Below, piece by piece: positions 9,113-17,961 of a stretch of DNA of 64,000 bases. Under the pieces are notes generated by a model. That model did no database searches. It had not been told where the DNA came from and saw only the letters and a program-made list of their open reading frames with translations. The stretch is taken from assembly GCF_900102165.1 (NCBI RefSeq), contig NZ_FNBD01000013.1, positions 1 to 64,000 on the forward strand, read 5' to 3'. This stretch comes from Cellulophaga baltica (GTDB taxonomy: Bacteria > Bacteroidota > Bacteroidia > Flavobacteriales > Flavobacteriaceae). Every line of letters begins with the position of its first letter. The stretch's first letter is position 1. Both the position numbers and the translations under genes were made by a program.

Positions 9113-9394
9113 ATGTTAACGACACATTTTTTATTTATAAGTGGTGGAGAGATATTCTTCATACTTTTTATAGTGGTGATGGTATTTGGAGCAGATAAAA
9201 TTCCAGATATCGCCCGTGGCTTGGGTAAAGGGATGCGTCAATTAAAAGATGCTACTGAAGATATTAAACAAGAAATTCAGAAAAGCGCAGATAAGCAAGG
9301 CATCAATACCGACTTCACTAGAGATATTAAAAGCGAAATAAATAAAGTAAAAGAAAACATTAACGAGGTTACGGGTACCATCAAGAGAAAGTAA
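9113..9394 (+). CDS. tatA: twin-arginine translocase subunit TatA/TatE
   Basis: 93 residues. A single N-terminal membrane helix (IFFILFIVVMVFGADKIP) is followed by the FGADKIPDIARGLGKGMRQ amphipathic helix typical of TatA, then a charged cytoplasmic tail with repeated lysines. It forms the pore-like oligomer that exports folded proteins with twin-arginine signals. No tatC is present in the window, which is common in Bacteroidota. The next gene starts 2 bases after its stop. Confidence 0.92.
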   Translation: MLTTHFLFISGGEIFFILFIVVMVFGADKIPDIARGLGKGMRQLKDATEDIKQEIQKSADKQGINTDFTRDIKSEINKVKENINEVTGTIKRK

Positions 9395-9396
9395 CT

Positions 9397-9972
9397 ATGC
9401 TCGATAAATTGTTAACCTGGGATAGGGAAACTTTTATTTATTTAAATAGCCTAGGAATAGAAAAATACGATCAGTTTTGGAGTATTGCTACTAATATTTC
9501 TACCTGGATTCCACTTTATATCACATTCCTTTTTTTGGTCATCTATAAGAATAGTACCAAAGAAAAATTCCAAAAAATCAGTACGGCTGTTCTAATGTTG
9601 ATTTTTGTTCTATTGTTAACAGGATTAACCAAAGAATTAGTTGGGAGAATACGCCCTAGTGCAGACGCAGAACTAAATACTTTAATACGTATTATTAAGG
9701 GATCTGATGGCTTTAGTTTCTTTTCAGGGCATTCTGCATTTTCCTTTTCACTAACGACTATTGTTGTCCTCTTCATAAAAGAGCGTTTTAAATGGAGTTG
9801 GGCATTTTATTGCTGGCCTATATTTTTAGCATTTAGTCGCATATATGTAGGAGTACACTATCCCGTAGATTTAATAACAGGTGCTGTTGTTGGAATAGTA
9901 TCCGCAAATTTATTTTATAAAATTTATCTAAAATTTATAGTACCCTACTCAGCGTCAAACCATCACGAATAG
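9397..9972 (+). CDS. PAP2-family membrane phosphatase
   Basis: 191 residues with about five membrane helices. All three PAP2 signature motifs are present: KELVGRIRPS, the FSGHSAF box, and SRIYVGVHYPVD with the catalytic histidine. Family members dephosphorylate phosphatidic acid, undecaprenyl diphosphate or lipid A at the outer face of the inner membrane; which substrate applies cannot be told. It is probably cotranscribed with tatA (2-base gap). Its 3' end overlaps the convergent methyltransferase gene by 38 bases. Confidence 0.9.
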   Translation: MLDKLLTWDRETFIYLNSLGIEKYDQFWSIATNISTWIPLYITFLFLVIYKNSTKEKFQKISTAVLMLIFVLLLTGLTKELVGRIRPSADAELNTLIRIIKGSDGFSFFSGHSAFSFSLTTIVVLFIKERFKWSWAFYCWPIFLAFSRIYVGVHYPVDLITGAVVGIVSANLFYKIYLKFIVPYSASNHHE

Positions 9973-10576
9973 GTAATAAAACCGTTTCCACTCGTGGGTC
10001 TTCTTTTAGCTTTTTATTGTAGTCCAATAGTATTTTTGTCACTTTATCTTTAGGATGCAGGGGTTCCACCACTTTTCCAGACCACAGAACATTATCAGAA
10101 AGAATAACACTGCCCGGTCTTGTTTTTTTCAATACGGTTTCAAAATAGTGATCATAACTTGCTTTTTCTGCATCAATAAAAATCAAATCAAAGGTTTCAT
10201 CCATGGCAGGAATAAGTTTAAGCGCGTCACCAGTATGCTGGATGATTTGAGAACCAAATCCGCTTTTATCAAAATACGTACGCTGCATTTCTACCAGTTC
10301 CTCATTAACATCAATCGTATGCAAAGTTCCGTTCTTCTGTAAACCTTCAGCCAAACAAATAGCGGAGTACCCAGTATAGGTGCCAATTTCTAAAATGGTT
10401 TTAGGGTTGATGATTTTAGATAATAAACTTAGAGCTCTTCCTTGAAAATGACCCGTAATCATTCTAGGCTGTATTACTTTTAAATGCGTCTCTTTTGTAA
10501 GCTCTTGTAGCACTTTAGGTTCAGACTGAGAATGATCTGTAATGTAATTTTCAAGTAATGGAGATAAGAAATGCAT
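9935..10576 (-). CDS. class I SAM-dependent O-methyltransferase (COMT/TrmR-like)
   Basis: 213 residues without a signal peptide. SAM-binding motif I is EIGTYTGYSA, FIDAEKASYDHYFE supplies a metal-binding aspartate, and DNVLWSGKV follows, the order seen in cation-dependent O-methyltransferases. The family covers catechol and caffeoyl-CoA methyltransferases and the tRNA-modifying TrmR; the sequence alone does not choose. Its 3' end overlaps the convergent PAP2 gene by 38 bases. A well-formed promoter lies upstream at 10592-10619. Confidence 0.87.
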   Translation of the reverse strand: MHFLSPLLENYITDHSQSEPKVLQELTKETHLKVIQPRMITGHFQGRALSLLSKIINPKTILEIGTYTGYSAICLAEGLQKNGTLHTIDVNEELVEMQRTYFDKSGFGSQIIQHTGDALKLIPAMDETFDLIFIDAEKASYDHYFETVLKKTRPGSVILSDNVLWSGKVVEPLHPKDKVTKILLDYNKKLKEDPRVETVLLPIRDGLTLSRVL

Positions 10577-10591
10577 GTAAAAAAATTTTTA

Positions 10592-10619
10592 CAAAAATAG
10601 ATATTAATAGTATCTTCAA
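10592..10619 (-). promoter_or_regulatory. flavobacterial promoter (TTG-N17-TATTTTTG) for the O-methyltransferase gene
   Basis: Read on the minus strand, TTG (10619-10617) is followed by a 17-base spacer and TATTTTTG (10599-10592), matching the Bacteroidota -33/-7 consensus. The start codon lies 15 bases downstream. An AT-rich inverted repeat TGTAAAAA-AA-TTTTTACA (10576-10593) covers the leader and may be an operator. Confidence 0.65.
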
Positions 10620-10634
10620 GTAAACTTTTTAAAG

Positions 10635-11093
10635 ATGAATACAATTAGACTTCGGGAAGCTCTTGTTACCGATATCCCTACATTACGATTATTTGAGCAA
10701 GGCCTTATTGAAGCAGAACGCCCGTGTGATGTAACCATAAAAGATAATCCTGTGCACTATTATGATTTGGAGGGACTTTTAAAAGATACTACAGCGCAGG
10801 TATTAGTTGCAGAGTATGATGCAAGCGTCGTTGCTTGTGGCATGGTGCTAACGGCGCAGGCAAGACCTTACTTAAAACATCAACAATATGCAAATATTCG
10901 TTTTTTGTATACGGAACCAGAGTATAGAGGCAAGGGTATCAATGCAAAAATAATAGCAGCTTTAAAAACTTGGGCAAATGAAAACGGATTATCAGAGGTG
11001 AGGCTTACGGTTTATCAAGATAATATGCCCGCAATTAAAGCCTATGAAAAAGTCGGTTTTACCAAGCACATTATAGAAATGCGATTGCCTTAG
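10635..11093 (+). CDS. GNAT family N-acetyltransferase
   Basis: 152 residues in a single GNAT fold. The acetyl-CoA pyrophosphate-binding stretch is YTEPEYRGKGINAKII, and the C-terminal VRLTVYQDNMPAIKAYEKVGF block is typical of small-molecule or protein acetyltransferases. The substrate is unknown. It is divergent from the O-methyltransferase gene across a 58-base gap and sits 69 bases before the kynureninase ATG. The shared orientation hints at cotranscription, but no functional link is evident. Confidence 0.88.
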   Translation: MNTIRLREALVTDIPTLRLFEQGLIEAERPCDVTIKDNPVHYYDLEGLLKDTTAQVLVAEYDASVVACGMVLTAQARPYLKHQQYANIRFLYTEPEYRGKGINAKIIAALKTWANENGLSEVRLTVYQDNMPAIKAYEKVGFTKHIIEMRLP

Positions 11094-11162
11094 GGAAGTC
11101 AATCTTTATTGTGCGTACTAAATACAATTGTAAATCGTAATTTTATAAAAAAAAAGCTTTTT

Positions 11163-12446
11163 ATGCCATTTGAAAATTCGCTAGCCTACGCGCAACAATT
11201 AGACCAACAAGATCCTTTAAGAAACTATAGAGAAGAATTTCATTTTCCAGAAGTTAATGGAAAGCCGGTGATCTACTTTACAGGAAATTCTTTAGGCTTA
11301 CAGCCAAAGAGAACGGAAGCTATAGTAGCCGAAGTAATGACAGATTGGGCAAAGTTAGCGGTAGAAGGGCATTTTTATGCGGAAAAGCCTTGGTGGGATT
11401 ACCATGAGCGCTTAGCAGCCCCTTTGGCAAAAGTTGTAGGTGCAAAGACGGCAGAAGTTTCCGTGATGAACACCCTTACGGTAAACTTGCATTTGCTAAT
11501 GGTATCTTTCTATAGGCCTACGCCAAAACGTTTTAAAATTATTTGTGAAGAGAAAGCTTTTCCTTCAGATCAATATATGCTTACTAGTCAGGTGAAATTT
11601 CATGGATTAGACCCTAAAGATGCTATTGTTGAGGTAAAGAAAAGAGACGGAGAACACCATTGGCGTACAGAGGATGTTGTCGCCAAGATTAACGAAGTAG
11701 GAGATGAATTAGCCTTAGTGCTTATAGGCGGCGTTAACTATTACAACGGACAAGTTTTTGATATGGGAACAATTACAAAAGCGGGACAGGCCGTTGGTGC
11801 TTTTGTAGGTTGGGATCTGGCACATGGCGCTGGTAATATTGAATTGAAGCTTAACGAGTGGAATGCAGATTTTGCCGCATGGTGTAGCTATAAATATATG
11901 AATAGCGGTCCAGGGAATGCCTCCGGAGTATATATTAATGAAAGGCACTTAAATAACCCAGATATTCCAAGATTTGAAGGGTGGTGGGGAACCAAAAAAG
12001 AAACACGCTTTTTAATGAAGCCGGAGTTTGAGCCTATGGAAAATGCAGACGCATGGCAATTAAGTAATGCCCCAATATTATCTGTAGCCCCGTACTTAGC
12101 TTCCTTAACAATGTTTGAAGAAGTAGGGATGCCGGCATTAATTAAAAAGAGAGATACTATTGTAGCTTATCTTGAGTACATACTTCACGAAATAGACGCT
12201 GAGGTTTCTAGTAGCTTTGAAATAATTACACCGGAAGACCGTGGTTGCCAGTTATCTGTTTTTTTACATGGGCAAGGTAAATCTTTGTTTGATTATTTGA
12301 TGAAAAATGGAGTGATCACAGATTGGAGAGAGCCTAACGTAATCCGTTTGGCACCAGCACCTTTTTACTGTTCTTATGAAGACATGTATAGATTTGGACA
12401 ATTGCTTAAAAAAGGAATTTTAGCTTTAGAAAAAGAAAATTCTTAG
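11163..12446 (+). CDS. kynU: kynureninase
   Basis: 427 residues from ATG at 11163. A longer frame from TTG at 11109 adds 18 residues of atypical sequence and is rejected. It is a PLP enzyme that cleaves kynurenine or 3-hydroxykynurenine to anthranilate or 3-hydroxyanthranilate plus alanine. YFTGNSLGLQPK, GWDLAHGAGN and the PLP-lysine motif WCSYKYMNSGPG are all characteristic, and the length matches bacterial KynU. An MFS gene starts 24 bases downstream. Kynurenine 3-monooxygenase is encoded 4 kb away, so two enzymes of the tryptophan-to-quinolinate route are present. Confidence 0.95.
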   Translation: MPFENSLAYAQQLDQQDPLRNYREEFHFPEVNGKPVIYFTGNSLGLQPKRTEAIVAEVMTDWAKLAVEGHFYAEKPWWDYHERLAAPLAKVVGAKTAEVSVMNTLTVNLHLLMVSFYRPTPKRFKIICEEKAFPSDQYMLTSQVKFHGLDPKDAIVEVKKRDGEHHWRTEDVVAKINEVGDELALVLIGGVNYYNGQVFDMGTITKAGQAVGAFVGWDLAHGAGNIELKLNEWNADFAAWCSYKYMNSGPGNASGVYINERHLNNPDIPRFEGWWGTKKETRFLMKPEFEPMENADAWQLSNAPILSVAPYLASLTMFEEVGMPALIKKRDTIVAYLEYILHEIDAEVSSSFEIITPEDRGCQLSVFLHGQGKSLFDYLMKNGVITDWREPNVIRLAPAPFYCSYEDMYRFGQLLKKGILALEKENS

Positions 12447-12470
12447 CATTAAGGCTAGGGCAATAACTAA

Positions 12471-13622
12471 ATGAAGTCACTGCAACTTATTTTATCTAAT
12501 CCGCGATACTTTGCACCGGCTTGGTCTTTTGCTACGCTAAATATTTTGTTTGGAACCTGGGCAACCTATATTCCGTTGATCAAAGAAGATATTGGTTTGG
12601 ATAAAGCAAGCTTAGGTTTTGCGATTTTTTTTCTGTCCTTAGGTAATTTTACAATTTTTCCGGTAGCGTCAAGATTAATTAATAAGATAGGAGTAGGCAA
12701 ATCTGTATGGTATGGGCTAATTTTAATTTGCCTGTCTTCCGTTTTGCCATTTATTGCCGTTAATTATTTTACTTTAATTGCGGCGCTTTATTGTTATGGT
12801 GCTGCCAATGGTTTTTTAGATATTTCTATGAATACTTTGGTGACTGAAATTGAAAAAGAAGACCGTCAAAATTTTATGTCTGCCGCCCATGGTTTTTTTA
12901 GTTTAGGGGGTGTTATTGCTGGGATTGGTAGTTTTTTAATAGTACTTCTAGATAACAGGGTACTTCATATATGTGGTACTGTAGCACTATTGTTAATTGC
13001 AAGTGCGCTCTTACGTAAAAATTATATGCATATCATATCGCCGCCCATAGAAAAAGAAGCCTTTAAGATAAAGAATTTTAAACCGCTGTTTCTCTTGGGG
13101 ATTATTTCTTTTGTAATTATGGGAAGCGAAGGAGCTATAATTGATTGGAGTGGAATTTATCTACAAGAAATTAATTTAGCGCCAGAAAAATTTATCGGAT
13201 TAGGGTTTTTAGCTTTTTCTATCATGATGACCTTAGGTAGGTTTCTGGCAGATGGTATTAGTGCAAAAATTGGCCCTGTTAAGATTATAATTTTAGGTAC
13301 GCTTCTAGCTATAGGTGGGTATTTTTTAGTGCTTTCAGGAATTCTTTGGGTAACCATTCTTGGTTTTGCTTTAATAGGGCTAGGGTTCTCGGCTATAATA
13401 CCAGAACTCTTTAGGATAGGAGGTAAGGTAGAAGGTGTAGCGTCTTCTCAAGGAATTGCATTTATTGCAGGAACAGGTGTATCAGGGTTCTTATTAGGTC
13501 CTGTGGTGTTGGGTTTTTTGGCAGAGTCTTTTTCCTTGCGGATAAGCTTCATGCTCTTGCTGGTCTGTTCTGTAATTGTTTTAGCAGCATCTTTTATCTT
13601 AAAAAGGAAAAGAGGCGTATAA
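12471..13622 (+). CDS. MFS transporter
   Basis: 383 residues with about 12 hydrophobic segments. It resembles the short fucose-permease-like branch of the major facilitator superfamily (ATLNILFGTWATYIPLIKED near the start, a YGAANGFLDISMNTLV helix, a GVASSQGIAFIAG helix). It belongs to the inner membrane. The 24-base gap to kynU suggests cotranscription and hence possible transport of a kynurenine-pathway compound. The substrate is inferred from context only. Confidence 0.85.
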   Translation: MKSLQLILSNPRYFAPAWSFATLNILFGTWATYIPLIKEDIGLDKASLGFAIFFLSLGNFTIFPVASRLINKIGVGKSVWYGLILICLSSVLPFIAVNYFTLIAALYCYGAANGFLDISMNTLVTEIEKEDRQNFMSAAHGFFSLGGVIAGIGSFLIVLLDNRVLHICGTVALLLIASALLRKNYMHIISPPIEKEAFKIKNFKPLFLLGIISFVIMGSEGAIIDWSGIYLQEINLAPEKFIGLGFLAFSIMMTLGRFLADGISAKIGPVKIIILGTLLAIGGYFLVLSGILWVTILGFALIGLGFSAIIPELFRIGGKVEGVASSQGIAFIAGTGVSGFLLGPVVLGFLAESFSLRISFMLLLVCSVIVLAASFILKRKRGV

Positions 13623-13927
13623 GAAACGAATACTACTATTTTTTTCTGTAAGGCATCCGTAATTTCAAAATTCAGAAGAAAACTTCCTCAATGGATTTAA
13701 TTTTTGTGAAAATTATCTAATTGTAAATAGTCTATAATAATCGTTGTATAAGAATTTGTAATGTTCCTATTATCAATTGCTTACAAATTGTTTTAGCTTT
13801 ATTCGAGTGATTTTTAGTCTTGCTATTATTTTTTAAATCATGTATTTCATCGAAAATATAAGCTGTTCGTCGTCATTTTTCTAGTTCTGTTCGTACATAG
13901 TCTAGAGTTTTAGCCCCAAAACTTATT
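13623..13927. other. 305-base intergenic region, no gene seen
   Basis: AT-rich spacer between the MFS gene and the astacin-like gene. No coding frame, tRNA or strong terminator was found. A loose inverted pair TTTGTAA / TTACAAA lies around 13755-13795. The region presumably holds the astacin promoter, but no clear TAnnTTTG element is visible. Confidence 0.5.
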
Positions 13928-14986
13928 ATGAACATGAAAACTAAAAGTGAAAAAATGAAACAAACAAAAAGAATGTACCAAGCTGCTATGGCAAGTTTGG
14001 TACTTGCATTATGCTTGACTTCTTGTCAAAAAGAAACAGAAACGACAGGAGAAGATCAAGAAGCAGTAATCACTCAGGATGCAGATTTTACAACCAAGTA
14101 TTTTTTAGGTACTGAAGTAAAAGTACGATTAGAAGATGATGGTACGTATAGCTTAGCAGGGAGTGATGTTCGCTTGTTCGAAGATCAGCTAACAGATAGT
14201 GCTGATGATTTTAATGAAAATCCAAACCCAGAAGAAGGCCTTACTCGTTTAGGTTTAGGTGGTGGTGTTAGAAAATGGACGAATAGTACCGTTGTATATA
14301 CTATCCAAGGATTGAGTGCATCCGTACAATCTGAATTACAGAAATCTTTTGATGAATGGACGAGTAAAACAAATATTCGTTTTAAAGAACGTACCAATGA
14401 ATCTAATTATGTGACTATTTCTTCTTCGGGATCTAATAGTAACTCTGGTGTAGCAACATTAGGAATGAATGGTTCTAATGGATTTATTCGTTTAGGAACA
14501 CGTGCTACTGCTGTAGTGATTATCCATGAGATTGGTCATACACTAGGGTATATTCACGAGCAGAATAGAAGTGACAGAGATAATTATATCATTATTAACG
14601 AGGAAAATATCCAGAATGATGCTATTGATCAATTTTACAAAAGTAATTCTGCAACTTTAGTTACAAGTCAGTTTGATATTAACTCTACTATGATGTACGG
14701 TAGCTATACTTTTTCTAAAAACGGACAGCCTACAATTACAGATCTTAACGGTAATGTATTGTCTCAACGTCAAGCAAAAGTTTCTGACCTTGATATTTCT
14801 GGAACCAATTCTATTTACCCAGCTGTTGACGGTGGCGGTACTGATGTGCCTGCAGTAGATTCTTGCGATGGTGTTTCGGCTTGGTCTAGTTCTAAGCGGT
14901 ACGCTGTTGGAGACCGTGTGACGTATGCTGAAGGTTTATATGAAAGAGATTTTACTAGATGGATCTTTATTAAAACCTGTAACTAA
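13928..14986 (+). CDS. astacin-like (M12A) metalloprotease lipoprotein with C-terminal binding module
   Basis: 352 residues with a lipoprotein signal ending in LALCLTSC. A ~100-residue N-terminal extension precedes the protease domain. The astacin zinc motif is HEIGHTLGYIHE at residues 200-211, and a Met-turn is present in STMMYGSYTFS. After a glycine-rich linker, a C-terminal segment (CDGVSAWSSSKRYAVGDRVTY) resembles the WSSS-Y-GD-V-Y pattern of ChtBD3/CBM5-type carbohydrate-binding modules and ends in a cysteine. It is likely outer-membrane or secreted; a glycan-directed substrate is inferred. A terminator follows. Confidence 0.88.
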   Translation: MNMKTKSEKMKQTKRMYQAAMASLVLALCLTSCQKETETTGEDQEAVITQDADFTTKYFLGTEVKVRLEDDGTYSLAGSDVRLFEDQLTDSADDFNENPNPEEGLTRLGLGGGVRKWTNSTVVYTIQGLSASVQSELQKSFDEWTSKTNIRFKERTNESNYVTISSSGSNSNSGVATLGMNGSNGFIRLGTRATAVVIIHEIGHTLGYIHEQNRSDRDNYIIINEENIQNDAIDQFYKSNSATLVTSQFDINSTMMYGSYTFSKNGQPTITDLNGNVLSQRQAKVSDLDISGTNSIYPAVDGGGTDVPAVDSCDGVSAWSSSKRYAVGDRVTYAEGLYERDFTRWIFIKTCN

Positions 14987-15042
14987 TTTAAAACGGGGTT
15001 AAAGTTTTTTGGAACACATCTGTGTTTTAAATAGATAAAAAG

Positions 15043-15067
15043 AAACCGCTCGAAAGAGCGGTTTTTT
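15043..15067 (+). terminator. intrinsic terminator after the astacin-like gene
   Basis: AAACCGCTC (15043-15051), a GAAA tetraloop and GAGCGGTTT (15056-15064) form a perfect 9-bp stem followed by a T run. Confidence 0.92.
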
Positions 15068-15157
15068 GTATTCTAATACTATTACTTAGGTCGTAATTTA
15101 ATTCATCAGGTTCTTTTTTATATATCACTAGATATACAAGCCTCATTGAAATGATGT

Positions 15158-15835
15158 TTAATTGATGTGTATCTCCGTAAAATTTAGATCAAATTTTTGA
15201 CCGTCCATTTTATGAGATTTTGCAATTTTTATGCCATTAATCGTGGTGTAGTCTTCCCAAGTAGTTATCATAGAAGGTTCTTTTTGGTTTTCCTTTCTAA
15301 ATACCCATTCTTGAATGACGTAGTCTTCCCCAAAATAAAAATCATAAGCATCACCAGGAGTGTAACCACCTTCATTATCGTAAACGATGCTTAATTTTTG
15401 CATCGGTTTTTTGCTGATAGGTGCTTCGCTTTCTGCGGTATGTGTAAACTCAAAACTCTTGGCATCCCAAACTAATTGAAAAGGAGCTAGAAGCCAGTAC
15501 TTATCATTGATAAAGCCGGCATCCGTTTTTGTTACCGTGCTGTCTCTGTTTTTTCTGAGATAGGTGATGGTGTCTTCTTTCGTAATACTTGTTACCTCAT
15601 TTGTTTTGGGTTTCCAAGCCCAAGAGCGTTCAAAATGTGTCGTATCGCGATCTACATTAAACGTAAATTTTAATTCATTAACGTTTTTCCAATTTTCATA
15701 CCCATTGGCCTGTGCCACTTGTTCAAGAATAGTAAGTTCAGGAGTGGCGATAGATGCTTTTGTTTCTTTTTTATCTGTTTTGCAACTTGCTAAAAGAAGG
15801 ATAAGAATGGCAGTAAAACCTATTGTTTTTTTCAT
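15158..15835 (-). CDS. uncharacterised lipoprotein
   Basis: 225 residues with a lipobox LLLASC. A Thr/Lys-rich linker leads to a beta-rich domain with many aromatic residues (ENWKNVNELKFTFNVDR, SWAWKPKTNEV, YDFYFGEDYVIQEW). The pattern of long antiparallel strands recalls LolA-like periplasmic folds, but I do not assign a family. A TATCTTTG -7 box lies on the minus strand at 15852-15859. The gene is divergent from clpP. No catalytic motif is visible. Confidence 0.75.
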   Translation of the reverse strand: MKKTIGFTAILILLLASCKTDKKETKASIATPELTILEQVAQANGYENWKNVNELKFTFNVDRDTTHFERSWAWKPKTNEVTSITKEDTITYLRKNRDSTVTKTDAGFINDKYWLLAPFQLVWDAKSFEFTHTAESEAPISKKPMQKLSIVYDNEGGYTPGDAYDFYFGEDYVIQEWVFRKENQKEPSMITTWEDYTTINGIKIAKSHKMDGQKFDLNFTEIHIN

Positions 15836-15956
15836 TTTTTCATTTTTTTAACAAAGATAATGGCTTTTGCAGCTACTTAAATTAAATCCTTAGGTTTTTG
15901 AGTGTAACAATTAGCGATATTTTGATTAATTTTGATATTCAATAAGAAATAAAAAA

Positions 15957-16505
15957 ATGAGTTCAAAAAAAGGAAAAATACAAGAGGCTATAGACGAGAA
16001 AATGTTAGAAGAGCGTAAAGTCTTCCTTTGGGGAATGGTCGATGACGATTCTGCAAAGCATGTAATTGATCGTTTATTGTATCTCGATATGCAAAACGAT
16101 AAAGAAATTCAATTATACATCAACAGTCCAGGAGGGTATGTAACTTCTGGTTTTGCAATGTATGATACTATAAAATCGCTAAAAAGTCCAGTTTCAACTA
16201 TTTGTACTGGGTTGGCAGCATCAATGGGATCTATTTTATTATCTGTTGGTAAAAAAGGAAGGCGTTTTATTCAGCCACATGCTCAGGTAATGATTCATCA
16301 GCCTAGTGGTGGTGCAAGAGGTCAGGCTTCTAATATTGAAATTCAAGCTAAAGAAATAATCAAAACAAAAGAACTTAGTGCACGTATTTTGGCAGAAAAT
16401 TGTGGCCAAGATTATGACCGAGTGATGAAAGATTTTGATCGTGACTATTGGATGGGAGCAGAAGAGTCTATTGCTTACGGAATAGTTGATGGTATTTTAG
16501 AATAA
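15957..16505 (+). CDS. clpP: ClpP-family serine protease
   Basis: 182 residues, about 15-25 shorter than typical ClpP and lacking the usual N-terminal axial loop. The triad is complete: Ser89 (GLAASMGS), His114 (MIHQPSGG) and Asp163 (DFDRDYWMGA). The catalytic core that stacks into a tetradecamer with a AAA+ unfoldase is intact. No clpX neighbour is present, so this may be the second, stand-alone ClpP of the genome; that needs the full genome. A TAATTTTG box lies at 15927-15934. Confidence 0.88.
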   Translation: MSSKKGKIQEAIDEKMLEERKVFLWGMVDDDSAKHVIDRLLYLDMQNDKEIQLYINSPGGYVTSGFAMYDTIKSLKSPVSTICTGLAASMGSILLSVGKKGRRFIQPHAQVMIHQPSGGARGQASNIEIQAKEIIKTKELSARILAENCGQDYDRVMKDFDRDYWMGAEESIAYGIVDGILE

Positions 16506-16531
16506 ATAATATTTTTACACCTATAAAAACT

Positions 16532-16566
16532 AAAAATCCTTCGCGAGTAAAAGTGGAGGATTTTTT
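16532..16566 (+). terminator. intrinsic terminator after clpP
   Basis: AAAAATCCT (16532-16540) pairs with AGGATTTTT (16557-16565) across a 16-base loop, followed by T. The stem is AT-rich but well placed. Confidence 0.65.
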
Positions 16567-16614
16567 GGTTAATGTTACCTTAGTGTGCAGACACTTTTCC
16601 AGAATTAGGAATAC

Positions 16615-17955
16615 ATGATACAAACTCAAAAAAAAGTAGCCATTATTGGCTCAGGTTTAGTTGGTTCTTTATTAGCCATATATTTAAAAAAATATGGACA
16701 TGATATTACTGTATTTGATCGTAGACCAGATATTCGCAATGTAGAATTTTCAGGGAGATCAATAAACCTAGCTATGAGTAATAGGGGGTGGAATGCACTT
16801 CATGAAGTGGGTATTGAAGAGGAAATTAAAAAAATTGCAATCCCATTAGATAAACGTGCCATGCACGTTGTGGGCCAACCAGAATATTATCAAAAATATG
16901 GTAAAGAAGGAGAAGCTATTTGGTCTATTTCACGTGGTGTCCTAAACCGTAAAATGATTGATCTTGCTGAAGAAGCGGGGGTGGTTTTTAAATTTGAAGA
17001 AAAAGTTTGGGATGTAGACCTTCCGGAAGGAAAGTTATTTACAGGAGAGACCGAAAAAGGAGCATGGCAAGAATACCAATATGATTTAATTTTTGGTTGT
17101 GACGGTGCTTTTTCACGAGTACGCCATAAAATGCAAAGACGCAGTAGGTTTGATTATTCTCAAGATTTTATTGATGTAGGTTACAAAGAGTTAACTATTG
17201 CGGCAAATGAAGATGGTACGCACAAGTTAGATAGACATTCATTTCATATTTGGCCAAGAGGTAAGTTTATGCTTATTGCTATGCCAAACCTTGATGGTAG
17301 TTTTACCTGTACCTTGTTTATGCCTTTTGAAGGCGAAGTTTCTTTTGAAAACATTAAAACCAATGACGACGCTAAGGACTTCTTTAAAACGTATTTCCCT
17401 AATGTGATGCAGGATTTGGATAACCTGTTGTTAGACTTCTTTAAAAACCCAACTAGCGCTATGGTAACGATGAAATGTTTTCCATGGACCTATTGGGATA
17501 AAGTAGCACTTGTGGGTGATTCTGCGCATGCTATAGTGCCTTTCTATGGCCAAGGGATGAATGCTGGCTTTGAAGACATCTTTGTGTTAGATGCTTTAAT
17601 TAAGGAGCACCAAGACGATTGGCATACTATTTTTGAAGCCTATGAAAAAGTGCGTAAGCCTAATGCGGATGCTATAGCAGAATTAAGCTACCGTAATTTT
17701 GTAGAAATGAGTAGTAAAACGGCAGATCCTAAGTTTTTACTACAAAAGAAAATCGAGAAGTATTTTGCTTCACAACATCCTGATAAATGGATTCCAGTAT
17801 ATTCAAGGGTTACTTTTTCAGACAGGCCGTATGCAGAAGCATTGGCAGAGGGAGATGCTCAAGAGGCTATTATGAAAGAGGTGATGAGCTTGCCAAATAT
17901 TGAAGAAAAATGGAATAGTGCGGAAGTAGAAAATTTAATACTTAGCCTGTTGTAA
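16615..17955 (+). CDS. kmo: kynurenine 3-monooxygenase
   Basis: 446 residues, an FAD-dependent aromatic hydroxylase that converts kynurenine to 3-hydroxykynurenine with NADPH and O2. Visible features are the GSGLVGSLLA dinucleotide-binding motif at the N-terminus, the KMO hallmark GRSINLAMSNRG, the central FGCDGAFSRVR block, and the FAD ribityl motif GDSAHAIVPFYGQGMNAGFED. Together with kynU it supplies the middle of de novo NAD synthesis from tryptophan. The convergent DUF4174 gene ends 6 bases away, with no room for a terminator. Confidence 0.95.
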   Translation: MIQTQKKVAIIGSGLVGSLLAIYLKKYGHDITVFDRRPDIRNVEFSGRSINLAMSNRGWNALHEVGIEEEIKKIAIPLDKRAMHVVGQPEYYQKYGKEGEAIWSISRGVLNRKMIDLAEEAGVVFKFEEKVWDVDLPEGKLFTGETEKGAWQEYQYDLIFGCDGAFSRVRHKMQRRSRFDYSQDFIDVGYKELTIAANEDGTHKLDRHSFHIWPRGKFMLIAMPNLDGSFTCTLFMPFEGEVSFENIKTNDDAKDFFKTYFPNVMQDLDNLLLDFFKNPTSAMVTMKCFPWTYWDKVALVGDSAHAIVPFYGQGMNAGFEDIFVLDALIKEHQDDWHTIFEAYEKVRKPNADAIAELSYRNFVEMSSKTADPKFLLQKKIEKYFASQHPDKWIPVYSRVTFSDRPYAEALAEGDAQEAIMKEVMSLPNIEEKWNSAEVENLILSLL

Positions 17956-17961
17956 TTTTTT

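Noticed and set aside
13623-13927. Small RNA or tRNA gene in the longest intergenic region
   Set aside because: No cloverleaf, no T-tract hairpin and no clear promoter were found.
16020-16505. ClpP read as a SppA or other SDH-type protease
   Set aside because: Spacing of Ser89, His114 and Asp163 and the surrounding motifs fit ClpP.
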